Source of the DNA: Psychroflexus torquis ATCC 700755
GTDB taxonomy: Bacteria > Bacteroidota > Bacteroidia > Flavobacteriales > Flavobacteriaceae
Length of the DNA stretch: 64,000 nucleotides
Direction: 5' to 3'
Assembly (NCBI RefSeq): GCF_000153485.2
Contig: NC_018721.1
Span: forward strand, 1,798,001-1,862,000
A model generated the notes under the pieces. It searched no databases, had not been told where the DNA came from, and saw only the letters and a list, made by a program, of their open reading frames with translations. Position 1 is the stretch's first letter. Each line of letters begins with the position of its first letter. This document shows, one piece after another, positions 18,964 through 28,968 of the stretch. Both the position numbers and the translations under genes were made by a program.

Positions 18964-20529
18964 TTAGTAGTTTGACTTTAGGTTAAAAAATTTCTGATAA
19001 CTGTCTGGATTTTCGAATTTCCCTCGGTCTGAAATGATGGTTATATAAATATCCCTATTTTTAGCTTTAGTTTTAAAATCTTCAAGAATTTCTAAAATAT
19101 CGTAATCCAGATATTTAGATTTTCTGATATCAATTTCAACATTGGAATGTGATGCAATATCATTAAGAGATTTTAAGATTGCCCCTTTATTGAAAAACGT
19201 AACTTCTTCAGCAAAAGTCATTTTTACGAGTTTCCCATCACCCGTTTTATCTTCTACATTTAAGAAATGCGAGTTTTTATAACTATTAATGAGAATTACA
19301 ATTAGACCTACAACAAGGCCTAAACCTATTCCTGTGAGCAAATCACTTAAAACGATACCTGTTACGGTCACCATAAAAGGTAAAAACTGAGTTTTTCCAA
19401 GCTTAAACATCTTTACGAATAAAGAAGGTTTCGCTAGCTTATAGCCTACAATAAATAAGACTCCTGCGAGAACCGCTAATGGGATGAGGTTAAGTAAATC
19501 TGGGATAAAAACGACTGCGAGAAGCAACCATACAGCATGTAATATTCCAGATAATTTTGTACGCCCTCCAGATTGGATGTTGGCAGAACTTCTTACAATC
19601 ACTTGAGTAATGGGTAAGCCTCCTATAAAACCCGAGAGCATATTTCCTGTTCCTTGAGCAATCAATTCTCTATTTGTTGGTGTTACTCGCTTTCTGGGAT
19701 CAAGCTTATCTGTTGCTTCGACACTTAGCAAAGTTTCCAAACTAGCCACAACTGCAATTGTAAACCCGACAACCCAAACTTCTGTGCTTGTGATAATTGA
19801 GAAATCTGGGAAAGTGAATTGAGTAATGAAATCTGAAAAACTACTAGGTACAGGAACTGAAACTAGATTGGAATCTGCAATTCCAAATACACTGTCATCT
19901 TCTATAAATAACTTATAAAGAATCCCAGCAATAACTGCGACTAAGGGACCTGGAACTACTTTAAAAAAGTGGTGTTTTTTTTCTAAAACACTGGACCAAA
20001 ATAACATAATCCCAATACTGATTAGTGTAATGCTTAGAGTCCCTATGGAGAGGCCTCCCCAAGCTAGGATGATATTATCTATCATCACCTTTATACTATA
20101 ATGAAAAAAATCATAACTATCTGGTAAGCCAAAAGCGACGGAGAATTGCTTTAAAAAAATGATAATACCAATTCCTGCTAGCATTCCCTTTATAACTGAG
20201 GATGGGAAATAGTATCCTATGACTCCAGCTTTTAAGATACCTAATAAAATTTGAATAGCTCCTCCTATAACCACAGCGACCAAGAAGTACTCATATTTGC
20301 CTAAGCTTGCAATTGCACTTAATACTATAACTGCCAGACCCGCTGCTGGGCCGCTTACTCCTACTGAAGATCCACTTATGGAACCCACCACAATACCTCC
20401 TATTATTCCAGCTATAACTCCAGCAAAAAGGGGAGCCCCACTAGCTAATGCAATACCCAAACATAAGGGTAGTGCTACAAAAAAGACAACTACACTAGAA
20501 GGTAGGTCTTTGTTTAAATGTTTAAACAT
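18964..20529 (-). CDS. SulP-family anion transporter (probable bicarbonate/sulfate)
   Basis: A 521-residue transporter with 10-14 membrane helices in residues 10-420 (start KDLPSSVVVFFVALPLCLGI; GLPITQVIVRSSANIQSGG is the family segment) and a C-terminal STAS domain (about 430-515). SulP proteins move sulfate, bicarbonate or related anions. Pairing with a carbonic anhydrase 2 bp downstream argues for bicarbonate uptake, as in BicA-type systems, but this is inference. It appears to be the first gene of the pair. Confidence 0.9.
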   Translation of the reverse strand: MFKHLNKDLPSSVVVFFVALPLCLGIALASGAPLFAGVIAGIIGGIVVGSISGSSVGVSGPAAGLAVIVLSAIASLGKYEYFLVAVVIGGAIQILLGILKAGVIGYYFPSSVIKGMLAGIGIIIFLKQFSVAFGLPDSYDFFHYSIKVMIDNIILAWGGLSIGTLSITLISIGIMLFWSSVLEKKHHFFKVVPGPLVAVIAGILYKLFIEDDSVFGIADSNLVSVPVPSSFSDFITQFTFPDFSIITSTEVWVVGFTIAVVASLETLLSVEATDKLDPRKRVTPTNRELIAQGTGNMLSGFIGGLPITQVIVRSSANIQSGGRTKLSGILHAVWLLLAVVFIPDLLNLIPLAVLAGVLFIVGYKLAKPSLFVKMFKLGKTQFLPFMVTVTGIVLSDLLTGIGLGLVVGLIVILINSYKNSHFLNVEDKTGDGKLVKMTFAEEVTFFNKGAILKSLNDIASHSNVEIDIRKSKYLDYDILEILEDFKTKAKNRDIYITIISDRGKFENPDSYQKFFNLKSNY

Positions 20530-20607
20530 AAAATTGATTTGTCCATGCTCCTTAAGAAAAGAACATTTATTGATTTAATAAATAATTGAAAAAAATGACG
20601 AATTCAA

Positions 20608-20898
20608 TTATAAAAAATCAGGAGGGGGACAGACTATTTTTTGATTGATAGCTTCGTAGTTCAAAAGGTAAGGTGTCGTTGAACTAGATGTGTCTCTATA
20701 TATGGAACCAGCGGTTATTAAGTTATCATCAATGATGTAATCACTAAAAGATACATTATTTTTTTCTGAGTTTTCTTCCTCATTAGCATTGAATACAAAA
20801 CTAATGTCCACATCACTTTCTACCGATATCATCAACAAAGTAGGAGTGATAATAAGGTTAGAAAAGGAAAAAATAAGTATAAATAATTTTAATCTCAT
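20608..20898 (-). CDS. Small exported hypothetical protein
   Basis: A 96-residue protein with one N-terminal hydrophobic segment (residues 4-25, probably an uncleaved or poorly defined signal), then an acidic polar region rich in Asn/Asp/Ser. It ends with a proline cluster, CPPPDFL. No family recognised. It is flanked by SulP downstream and BatE upstream, with gaps of about 50-80 bp on each side. Confidence 0.5.
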   Translation of the reverse strand: MRLKLFILIFSFSNLIITPTLLMISVESDVDISFVFNANEEENSEKNNVSFSDYIIDDNLITAGSIYRDTSSSTTPYLLNYEAINQKIVCPPPDFL

Positions 20899-20949
20899 AT
20901 ATAACGTAAATATATAGATTAATTATAGAAATAGGATGACTAGCTAATG

Positions 20950-21699
20950 TTATAGTTTTTTTAAAATTAGAGTCTTAACCCAGCCTTTAGACCCGTCGGA
21001 GAGTTCTATTTGAGTAAAGTCTCTAAAGGTAGAGCCTGTACTTACTTTACTACCTTTGTTCATTTGAAAATTAACATCACTTCTTGAGTTAGGCTCTACA
21101 TGAACTTGTACTTGATCTTCAAAAATAATGGCAAAGGACTGCTCTCCTAAAAATTGATTTTGGAAACGTCCAAATAGCAAACTAGTTACTCCAAACACTA
21201 AAAATAAAATTGCAATAAAAAAGTTGATACGTTTTTTACGAGTGGTCCCAGATCTAAAATACAACACCATAAAAAAACCAAAACAGAAAGAAAAAATGAC
21301 ACTTACCCAAGCCCAAGTATTCACCTTTAACAGGTGTGTAGTAGTATAGACCATGGTGCTTAAATTGGACTCTGGTACGTTTTCAATCTTATCGATAGTT
21401 TGGGTGTTGGCAATCTCAAGATTTTGTCTCACCTCTTGGTCTGCAGGGTTGAGTTGAAGTGCTTTTTCATAATGAAATATAGCATTGGCCAAATCATTCT
21501 GTTTAAAATAAGCGTTCCCCAAATTGAAGTATAATTCAGTTGAAACTAAGCCCTCATCCAATAAACTAGAGTACAGCTGGACAGCTTTAGGAAATTGGTC
21601 ATCGGCAAAAGCGTCGTTTGCTTTTTCGAAAGTATCTTCAGATTGAGAAAATCCAGTATAGCTGATGATTCCTATTAATAGGTAGAGATAGTATGTCAT
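20950..21699 (-). CDS. batE: BatE-like TPR and SH3-domain protein
   Basis: A 249-residue envelope protein. The signal peptide MTYYLYLLIGIISYTGFSQ is followed by three TPR units (residues 25-120), two membrane helices around 130-185, and a C-terminal bacterial SH3 domain (VQVHVEPNSRSDVNFQMNKG). This is the usual BatE architecture. The ATG at 21699 is used; the longer frame begins with TTG at 21717 inside batD. It is the last gene of the Bat operon. In Bacteroides the operon supports aerotolerance. Confidence 0.88.
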   Translation of the reverse strand: MTYYLYLLIGIISYTGFSQSEDTFEKANDAFADDQFPKAVQLYSSLLDEGLVSTELYFNLGNAYFKQNDLANAIFHYEKALQLNPADQEVRQNLEIANTQTIDKIENVPESNLSTMVYTTTHLLKVNTWAWVSVIFSFCFGFFMVLYFRSGTTRKKRINFFIAILFLVFGVTSLLFGRFQNQFLGEQSFAIIFEDQVQVHVEPNSRSDVNFQMNKGSKVSTGSTFRDFTQIELSDGSKGWVKTLILKKL

Positions 21700-21700
21700 A

Positions 21701-23458
21701 TTAAACTTCTTTATCAATTTCAGAAATCACTTTTGCGGCTTTTTCAAAATCAGTCTGCATATCCTTAGCCACTGAAGGCGTATATCTGGCCAATTCACAA
21801 TTTTCAAGAAGTTTTAAAAATTGAGTAGTCGTTTCTTGAGAAATGCCATTCGCACTTAAGAGCTCTTGAATTTTATCTTTATGCATTTCCAAGGTCTGGA
21901 TTTTCAATTTAGCTTTTAGATAATTATGAAAAGCTCTTTCTAAGGCTTCATAAAAAAGCTGAGAAGTTCCTAAATTCTTTTTAGCTTCAGATAAATAGCG
22001 CTTAGCCAACTTGTTCGCTCTTTTTTGTAGTAATTGATTCTGATCTGTTTCTCTGTTTTTTACTTTCCCAAAAATCAGCATAAACGGTATCGCTAAAAAA
22101 GGGGTAATGAATAATGTCCAGTATAATGGAGACTGGAAAAACACTGGATTATCCTTTTGCTTGAGGCTGGTCTTCAACTTTATATAATTGAAGTTGTTCT
22201 TAGAGGATATTATATTTTGAGCTTTAGCGTTATCACCCCCTGAAGTCGTTATAGGTTCTCTCGGCCGCTCTGGTCCCGAATTGACTTTTATAGAAATAGG
22301 ACTAGAATTTAAAGTCTCGTAAGATTCAGTTCTTGGATTGAAATAAGAAAAAGGTACAGATTGTATGGTGTAATCTCCCTTGAATTCTGGAATCACAGTG
22401 TATTTTTCACTCACTCTACCCTGCATACCTAGACTCGACGTTCTTACGCTTTCTTGACGCTCCGGCTCATACAGTTCAAATGAAGATGGCGTGCGAATTA
22501 CTGGCATATTGAACAGTTTCAAATTTCCTTTTCCACTCACTTCTGAAGTCAATTCCAAAGACATTTGGGCATCTAGTTCTTGTCTGTTAGCTTTTAGTTT
22601 AAAATCAAACTCACCTACTGCACCAGAGAAATTTTCAGGCTTTCCCTCTTCTGGAAGAGGTTTCACATCTACAATTCGGGTATTGGCAGAAAAATTCTTT
22701 TCGACAACCTCGTAGGTTCGTCTTCCAAAAAAATCCCTTTGGTCTGTGGGGACTTCTACAGAAACAGCTAGCGATAGGGGCTCAATTTTCAACTCCCCTG
22801 TTCTTTGAGGATAAAGAACTGTTTTACGAAGTTCGACATAACGATAAGGCTGTCCTCCAAATTCTCCTTGTTTCAGTTCTAATTGATCAATATTGATATT
22901 TTGACTCCAAAAGCCTTCAAATTTAGGATCATCCAAAGGTCTCCAGTTTCTAATGTTCACCGTAGGACTCAAAAAAAGCTTGTACACCACATAAATGCCT
23001 TCGTTGAGGTAGGGTTGGTATTTACTCACTTCTGCTATGAGATGTATGCCGTCACCCGCCTCGGCAACCGCTTTAGATTGATTGGGGGTATCGACTGCAG
23101 CAGTGACTTCTATTTGAATTGGTGAGGTCTTATAGACTTGACCCTCTACTGTAATTTCTGCTTGGCCAATAGTAATAGTCCCTCTTTTCTCTGGCTGAAA
23201 TAAATACGTAAACGTTTTTTGAAATGAACTCTGACCATTTTTCCAGGATTGAGAAAAAGATTGGTTAGGGCCTCCAATTTTTCGAAGACCGTTGAAATTT
23301 GGAGGTATAAAATTGTCTCCGTTAGCATCTACGGTAAAATCAACTTTTAAACGTTCGTTTATTCCAATTTTTGTTCTACTTGCTTCTGCCGTAAAAGTAA
23401 CTTGAGCTAACGAGGTTAGCCCTATTAAAAACAACATTAAGAATGTTACACTTTTCAT
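21701..23458 (-). CDS. batD: BatD family protein
   Basis: A 585-residue protein with an N-terminal signal peptide (ending TSLAQ), several Ig/BatD-like beta domains in the periplasm (KIGINERLKVDFTVDANG and later repeats), a membrane helix at about 435-455 (LYWTLFITPFLAIPFMLIFG), and a C-terminal cytoplasmic helical region. It belongs to the BatABCDE system. It lies 3 bp after batC and 1 bp before the batE start. Confidence 0.9.
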   Translation of the reverse strand: MKSVTFLMLFLIGLTSLAQVTFTAEASRTKIGINERLKVDFTVDANGDNFIPPNFNGLRKIGGPNQSFSQSWKNGQSSFQKTFTYLFQPEKRGTITIGQAEITVEGQVYKTSPIQIEVTAAVDTPNQSKAVAEAGDGIHLIAEVSKYQPYLNEGIYVVYKLFLSPTVNIRNWRPLDDPKFEGFWSQNINIDQLELKQGEFGGQPYRYVELRKTVLYPQRTGELKIEPLSLAVSVEVPTDQRDFFGRRTYEVVEKNFSANTRIVDVKPLPEEGKPENFSGAVGEFDFKLKANRQELDAQMSLELTSEVSGKGNLKLFNMPVIRTPSSFELYEPERQESVRTSSLGMQGRVSEKYTVIPEFKGDYTIQSVPFSYFNPRTESYETLNSSPISIKVNSGPERPREPITTSGGDNAKAQNIISSKNNFNYIKLKTSLKQKDNPVFFQSPLYWTLFITPFLAIPFMLIFGKVKNRETDQNQLLQKRANKLAKRYLSEAKKNLGTSQLFYEALERAFHNYLKAKLKIQTLEMHKDKIQELLSANGISQETTTQFLKLLENCELARYTPSVAKDMQTDFEKAAKVISEIDKEV

Positions 23459-23461
23459 GTT

Positions 23462-24334
23462 TTACCAGTCTTTTCCTGTTTTGGATTTTTGTCCTTTGGC
23501 TTTTTGTGCATTGAGTTTTTCCTGCACATCTTTCTCTTGATTCTCTATAGCTTCTAGCAAACGCTCAATTTGCTCTGGAGAGATTTGCCCTTTTTTATTT
23601 TGAGGTTGTTGTGGCTGCTTTTGCTCATCTTTCCCACCATCTCCTTCTTGTTCTTTTTCCTGCTTGCCTTTATCTCCTTCTTTATCTTTTTGATCCTCTT
23701 TATTTTCGTTTTGATCGCCTTTTTCTTCCTCTTGATCTTTATTTTTGTCCTCTTTTTCCTTATCCTCGTTATCGCCTTTGTCCTTATTCTCCTTACTTTC
23801 GTCTTCTTTTTTATCCTGACTTTTATCCTCTTTGTCGTCACCATCCTTACTGCCGTCGTTTTTCTCATCTTTCAATTTCGACTTGGCATAAGCAAGATTA
23901 TATCTGGTTTCTTCATCTGTAGGATTGTTACGTAAAGCATCTTTATACGCCTCTACAGCAATTTGATATTGCTCCTCTTTCATAAAGGTGTTCCCCAAGT
24001 TATGGTAACTTTTATGCTTTAGTGATTTATCTTCTGTAGACTCAATCGCCTCAATAAGGCGAAGTTTAGCAGATTCAATCTCATTGTTTTCTAGATACAA
24101 ATTTCCAAAATTGTAACTGATATCTGAATTGTCTTGGTCCATTGCTTTGGCTTCGCGAACTTTAGCTTCAGAAATAGGGAAATTGCCTGCATTGATTTGT
24201 GCCTCAGCCAGTAATGTTTTGGTTTCTTTGGAAGCCTTAGAGATATTTTGAGCATTACCTAGGGCAACACCAAAGGCCAAAATCACTGTGGTCAATACTA
24301 TTTTTCTTCTAAGCATCCTCTTTTTCATGTTCAT
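23462..24334 (-). CDS. batC: BatC-like TPR protein with low-complexity Lys/Glu/Asp region
   Basis: A 290-residue exported protein. The signal peptide ends FGVALGNAQ, TPR repeats cover residues 30-145 (YHNLGNTFMKEEQYQIAVEA), and residues about 150-250 are almost only Lys, Glu, Asp, Gln and Asn. That segment produces spurious long open frames on both strands. The C-terminus QIERLLEAIENQEKDVQEKL is conserved in the family. The start overlaps the batB end by 26 bp. Alternative starts at residues 3 or 7 are equally possible. Confidence 0.88.
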   Translation of the reverse strand: MNMKKRMLRRKIVLTTVILAFGVALGNAQNISKASKETKTLLAEAQINAGNFPISEAKVREAKAMDQDNSDISYNFGNLYLENNEIESAKLRLIEAIESTEDKSLKHKSYHNLGNTFMKEEQYQIAVEAYKDALRNNPTDEETRYNLAYAKSKLKDEKNDGSKDGDDKEDKSQDKKEDESKENKDKGDNEDKEKEDKNKDQEEEKGDQNENKEDQKDKEGDKGKQEKEQEGDGGKDEQKQPQQPQNKKGQISPEQIERLLEAIENQEKDVQEKLNAQKAKGQKSKTGKDW

Positions 24335-25358
24335 TAAATAAATTTAATCTCTTTATCCAAGCTGTTTTACGCTCTAATAGCAAGATATCAAATAGAACCA
24401 AAAATATACCAAAAGCTAGAAACCATTGATATTTACTCTTAAAGTCGGCAAATTGTTTTGCTTCAAACTCTGTTTTTTCAATTTTTTGTAATTCTTTTAA
24501 GATATCGTCAACAGCATTAGACGTGTTCGTCCCATCTATATAAGCCCCATTCCCAATTTCAGCGATTTTTTGAAGCGTTTCCGTATCTCTTTTAGTGATG
24601 ACAATTTCTCCGTTATCATCTTTTAAGTAGGATTGAATTCTACCTTCTTTTTTAATAGGAATAGGATCCCCTCGTTCGGTTCCTACGCCGATAGTATATA
24701 TTTTAATCCCTTCAGCTGCAGCTGTTTCTGCCATACTTTCAACATTACTGTCATGATCTTCACCTTCAGAAAGAATAATCAAAACTTTATTGGTTTGATC
24801 ATCGTCATTATAATACGATTTTGCTAAGTCTATAGCTTGTGAAATGGCTGTACCTTGACTGGACACCATGTCGGTATTCATGCTTTGCAAAAAAGTCTTT
24901 GTACTCGCATAGTCTGTCGTAATGGGGACTTGAGGGAAAGCGCTCCCCGCATAACCTACTAATCCCACGCGGTCTGCAGTAAGCTTATTCACTATTTCGG
25001 TGATGATTCGCTTTGATTTTTCCAGTCTGTTAGGAGCAATGTCTTCGGCTAACATACTTTTTGAGACATCCAGAGCAAAAACAATATCTACTCCTTCTCG
25101 CTTAATAGTTTCCATTTTGGTCCCTAACTTTGGGTTGACTAAAGCCATGACAAAACAACAAAAGGCAAGGGCTAAAACTATGAACTTTAAATTGGCTTTA
25201 AAACTCGATTGGTCAGGGGCCAGCTTTTTAAAAAGCTTTAGGTCTGCAAATTTGTGTTGAGCTTTCTTTTTCCAATACACATGGTTCAAGAACAGAAACA
25301 GCAAGATTGGTAACACTAGGAAACCCCAAAAATAAATTTGTTCTTCTATTATAAACAT
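24309..25358 (-). CDS. batB: BatB-type VWA-domain membrane protein
   Basis: A 349-residue protein with two N-terminal helices, a von Willebrand A domain at about 90-290 and a C-terminal helix. The metal-ion-dependent adhesion site is intact (DVSKSM, then a conserved Thr and Asp). It begins one base before the start of batA's stop region (25358/25359). It forms a pair with BatA in the inner membrane. Confidence 0.92.
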   Translation of the reverse strand: MFIIEEQIYFWGFLVLPILLFLFLNHVYWKKKAQHKFADLKLFKKLAPDQSSFKANLKFIVLALAFCCFVMALVNPKLGTKMETIKREGVDIVFALDVSKSMLAEDIAPNRLEKSKRIITEIVNKLTADRVGLVGYAGSAFPQVPITTDYASTKTFLQSMNTDMVSSQGTAISQAIDLAKSYYNDDDQTNKVLIILSEGEDHDSNVESMAETAAAEGIKIYTIGVGTERGDPIPIKKEGRIQSYLKDDNGEIVITKRDTETLQKIAEIGNGAYIDGTNTSNAVDDILKELQKIEKTEFEAKQFADFKSKYQWFLAFGIFLVLFDILLLERKTAWIKRLNLFNEHEKEDA

Positions 25359-26363
25359 TTATACAAAGCTTCTAAAAAGTGTGTGTTTCAATAAAAATTC
25401 TATAAGTAATAAACCTCCAGCTAGAATAAGGAAGATTCTATATTTCTCATCGTAATTATAAAACTTAAATTCTTCAATTTCTGTTTTTTCTAAGGCGTCA
25501 ATCTCTTCATAAATAGCTTCAAATTTTTGGTTGTCAGTAGCTCTAAAGTATTTACCACCATTACTTTCAGCTATGGTTTTAAGCAAAGCTTCATCGATTT
25601 TGACTTCAATATTTCTATATTCAAATTGTCCGTTAGCTTTTATCCCCACAGGAGATAATGCCATACCATTGCTGCCTACTCCAATGGTGTAGGTTTTAAT
25701 ATCGTATTCTGTTGCGAGTTGTGTTGCTGTCTTAGGATCAATAAAGCCTGCATTGTTCTCACCATCAGTTAATAGAATAATCACTTTACTTTCGGCCTTA
25801 CTATCTTTTAATTTATTGACGGAGGTGGCCAATCCCATCCCTATAGCAGTTCCTCCTTCTATGTTTTGACTATACTCCAGATCGTTGATAGCATTAAATA
25901 TGATTGACTTATCAGTGGTTAAAGGAGTTTTGGTATAACTTTCTCCAGCGTAAATAACAAGTCCGATACGATCGTTTGGTCGGCCTTCTATAAAATTAAT
26001 AGCTACTTTTTTTAAAGCTTCAAGCCGGTTGGGTTCCAAATCTCTAGCCAACATACTAGCAGAGATATCTACAGCCATAATTATATCAATTCCTTCTGTT
26101 TTCTTGACTTTGGTAGTCACATCTACAGTTCTTGGTCTTGCCATCGCTATAGTTAATAACACCAAGGCTAGCATTTTTAAGATAAAGAGAAGGGGACGTA
26201 ACTTCGCTAAAGTACTCATCTTAAACCCCTGCGTACTTGACATCTTTATACTAGCATTTTGTTGATCTCTTTTTTTCCAATACCAAAACACAGCTAAGGG
26301 AATGGAAAGTAAAAGCCAAAACCAACTTGGATTTTCAAAAGTAAAGTTTTCAAAAATCATCAT
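25359..26363 (-). CDS. batA: BatA-type VWA-domain membrane protein
   Basis: A 334-residue protein with an N-terminal helix pair, a VWA domain (MIDAS start DISASMLARDL), a conserved RIGLVIYAGESYTKTPLTTD segment and a C-terminal anchoring helix. The first two codons are both ATG and overlap the upstream stop by 4 bp. It is adjacent to batB with no gap, and partner VWA proteins of this sort are thought to work with the MoxR ATPase upstream. Confidence 0.92.
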   Translation of the reverse strand: MMIFENFTFENPSWFWLLLSIPLAVFWYWKKRDQQNASIKMSSTQGFKMSTLAKLRPLLFILKMLALVLLTIAMARPRTVDVTTKVKKTEGIDIIMAVDISASMLARDLEPNRLEALKKVAINFIEGRPNDRIGLVIYAGESYTKTPLTTDKSIIFNAINDLEYSQNIEGGTAIGMGLATSVNKLKDSKAESKVIILLTDGENNAGFIDPKTATQLATEYDIKTYTIGVGSNGMALSPVGIKANGQFEYRNIEVKIDEALLKTIAESNGGKYFRATDNQKFEAIYEEIDALEKTEIEEFKFYNYDEKYRIFLILAGGLLLIEFLLKHTLFRSFV

Positions 26364-27967
26364 TTTTCTAAAGATTTAAATTCAACTGCATTGATAATTC
26401 GTTTAGTAATACTTTCTCCATATTCATCATCACCATCTCGGATTATGATAATTTGCTGGAATCCTCCTTTACCAAAATTCAAAATTTGATATTCTTTTCT
26501 AATGTCGCTTTTGGTAATCGGGTTTTCTATGGCAAAACTTCCAAATACTTTTTTCCCTTTTACCCCTCCAATAGTTTCAAACTCTTCAGATTTAGACAGG
26601 ATGTTATAAGCCCCTCTTTCTTCAAAATCAGTATAAATACCATCCACAACAGCATCTAGATTTATCTCTTGAGCTTCTTTAAAGCGTATTTGATTTAGCA
26701 CTATATAAAGGCTTTGGTACATAGATCCAGAGCTATACATCTCTCTGTCTGCTACATTCTGTTTTAGACTTTCAGGAAGTTCATAATCCCCTCGAACCAA
26801 CACTTTTGGAGTTGTCATACTCATTGGCGGAACTCCGTAATCACTAGTCATCCAATTGCCTTCCAACAATTCTTTGGTTGGGTTCCCAATGATATTATCT
26901 TTAACATAAGCATATCCTTTGGTGGCTATCACCGCAGAAAGTACAGCTATAATCAAGACTGCTCCAAGGATAATTCCTACAATCCATTTTTGTTTTCTTC
27001 GTTTCTTCGCTAGTGCTTCTTGAAACGCTTTGTCTTTTTTGTTTTCCTCCTCTGTGATTTGTGGAATAGCACTTTGAACATTTTTTAAAAAATTTTCAAT
27101 TTGCTTTCTATCCGACTTTAGGGTAATAAGATCGGGTTTACTTTTAGCGAATTTTGCTAGATCAGCTCTTCTTAGAATCTTTTCATACTCTGCTATGATG
27201 TCGTCTTTCAACGCCAGCTTTCTCTTTTCTTTTCTAAATATTAATTCTGAAATAAGTTCATTGGTCGTAAATTCTAGAGCTCTTATTTCTAGTTTTTCTT
27301 CCAGATATCTTCTAGTAATATTAGTTAGTTCTGTAATATACTCCTTAAAATTTCGAGACTCTAATGCGGAAGACGTATCTAATTCTTTAAGATATATCAT
27401 CGCTTGTTCAAAAGGAGGAATTCTCTTTTTGGCTAGATCTCTTTTCTTTTTGAATTTGAATAATAAGAAAGCTATAATAGCTAATACAGCTATTATTCCT
27501 ATCGTCCACCAGAACCAGGAAGCGATGCGGAACGGCTTTTCTACTCCAATTGATGGTTTTATAGGAAACAACTTTTGTTGAGTCGTATCCAAAACCACAT
27601 CATTAACTCGTATCTTAAGGGTGTCTGTGTAAAACGCCTTATCGTTAATTTTCACCATTTGAGGAGGAACAGAGTAGGTTCCAGAATCGAATTGTGTAAG
27701 TTTATAAAGCTTGGTGAGTTTAAAGTTTTTTGCTTCAGGTTGTGTGGTATCGATTTTATAATCTTCGACCATCTCCAAAGGCACAAAAGTTTGATCTTTC
27801 GGAAACACCACAAAGTCTTCGTTACTTATATTTTCAACTTCAATGGTATAATCAACCTGCTCTCCAATTTTAATGGTATCCGCGTTGGTTTTGAAATTTA
27901 CCTCTTGTGAATAAGAGAAGCCAAAAACAAACACTGAGATAAAGGTCAAAGTGAGTTTCCGTGTCAT
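26360..27967 (-). CDS. Bat-operon membrane protein with BatD-like N-terminus
   Basis: About 535 residues. The signal peptide (MTRKLTLTFISVFVFGFSYSQ) was used to choose ATG 27967 over 28000. Residues 22-130 form a BatD-like beta domain (KTNADTIKIGEQVDYTIEVEN is cut here to its theme), followed by a membrane helix near 150-175, a helical cytoplasmic section, a second helix near 330-355, and a mixed C-terminal domain. It always sits between the DUF58 gene and batA in relatives. The function is unknown. Confidence 0.78.
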   Translation of the reverse strand: MTRKLTLTFISVFVFGFSYSQEVNFKTNADTIKIGEQVDYTIEVENISNEDFVVFPKDQTFVPLEMVEDYKIDTTQPEAKNFKLTKLYKLTQFDSGTYSVPPQMVKINDKAFYTDTLKIRVNDVVLDTTQQKLFPIKPSIGVEKPFRIASWFWWTIGIIAVLAIIAFLLFKFKKKRDLAKKRIPPFEQAMIYLKELDTSSALESRNFKEYITELTNITRRYLEEKLEIRALEFTTNELISELIFRKEKRKLALKDDIIAEYEKILRRADLAKFAKSKPDLITLKSDRKQIENFLKNVQSAIPQITEEENKKDKAFQEALAKKRRKQKWIVGIILGAVLIIAVLSAVIATKGYAYVKDNIIGNPTKELLEGNWMTSDYGVPPMSMTTPKVLVRGDYELPESLKQNVADREMYSSGSMYQSLYIVLNQIRFKEAQEINLDAVVDGIYTDFEERGAYNILSKSEEFETIGGVKGKKVFGSFAIENPITKSDIRKEYQILNFGKGGFQQIIIIRDGDDEYGESITKRIINAVEFKSLEK

Positions 27968-28005
27968 ATCGAAGCTATATGGATGTAATGGTTTTTGCAT
28001 AACTC

Positions 28006-28869
28006 TTATCTGGATTTGAAATAGCCAAGGAGTTTTATCACATAGTTTTCATCGACTCGATTGCTTAAATAGCCGGATCCACTTAGCTTGAAGGCTCTTT
28101 GAAAATAATCTACTCGATCTCTATACTGTTTTGTAAAGGCTTTCCTTGTAGATTTACTTGACGTATTGACCCACATAGCCTCGCCTGTTTCAGCATCTCG
28201 CATTTGGACCATTCCTAAATTAGGAAGTTCTTCTTCTCGCTTATCGAAAATACGGATTCCCGTGACATCATGCTTCTTGCCTAAAATCTTCAAGGTATGC
28301 TCATAGTCGTCAGATAAGAAATCTGACATCACAAATACTATCGCTTTTTTCTTCATCATATCGATAAGGTATTTGAAGGCTTTTGTCAAGTCGGTAGTTT
28401 TATGAGAGGGCTTAAACTCAATGAGTTCCCTTATAATTCTCAAAACATGCATTCTCCCTTTTTTAGGTGGGATATATAGCTCTATCTGATCTGAAAATAA
28501 CATCAAGCCAATCTTATCATTATTTTGAGTGGCCGAAAAAGCTAAGGTGGCTGACATTTCTGTTATGATATCCTTCTTAAAGGTTTCTCTAGTCCCAAAG
28601 GCAGTAGATTCAGAAATATCTACAAGCAACATCATCGTTAACTCCCGTTCTTCTTCAAAAACTTTTATAAAAGGCTCATTGTATCGAGCAGTCACATTCC
28701 AATCTATAGATCTTACGTCATCTCCAAACTGGTAGGCTCTGACCTCACTAAAAGTCATCCCTCGCCCTTTGAATGTAGAATGGTATTCTCCACCAAAAAC
28801 ATGATCGCTTAACCGACGCGTTTTGATTTCTATTTTTCTAACTTTCTTTAAAAGCGATTTGGTATCCAT
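28006..28869 (-). CDS. DUF58 domain protein of the Bat operon
   Basis: A 287-residue protein with the DUF58 signature (RGMTFSEVRAYQFGDDVRSI, then DWNVTARYNEPFIKVFEEE) and a VWA-like fold (LLVDISESTAF). It has no membrane segment. In MoxR clusters this gene lies directly after moxR, as here, and the two are thought to act on VWA substrate proteins. The gap to moxR is 99 bp. Confidence 0.93.
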   Translation of the reverse strand: MDTKSLLKKVRKIEIKTRRLSDHVFGGEYHSTFKGRGMTFSEVRAYQFGDDVRSIDWNVTARYNEPFIKVFEEERELTMMLLVDISESTAFGTRETFKKDIITEMSATLAFSATQNNDKIGLMLFSDQIELYIPPKKGRMHVLRIIRELIEFKPSHKTTDLTKAFKYLIDMMKKKAIVFVMSDFLSDDYEHTLKILGKKHDVTGIRIFDKREEELPNLGMVQMRDAETGEAMWVNTSSKSTRKAFTKQYRDRVDYFQRAFKLSGSGYLSNRVDENYVIKLLGYFKSR

Positions 28870-28968
28870 GGATTGTGCAAACTAATGATTCGATCTAGAA
28901 CTAAATCGTTAAGGAATTTTGATTATTAAGCGATTTAAAATTTGTACACTTAATTTTAAATACAAAAT

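Noticed and set aside
23554-23935. Long open frames on both strands across the batC gene
   Set aside because: They mirror the Lys/Glu/Asp low-complexity region of BatC; their composition (runs of Ile/Leu/Phe or Lys/Arg) shows that they are frame shadows.
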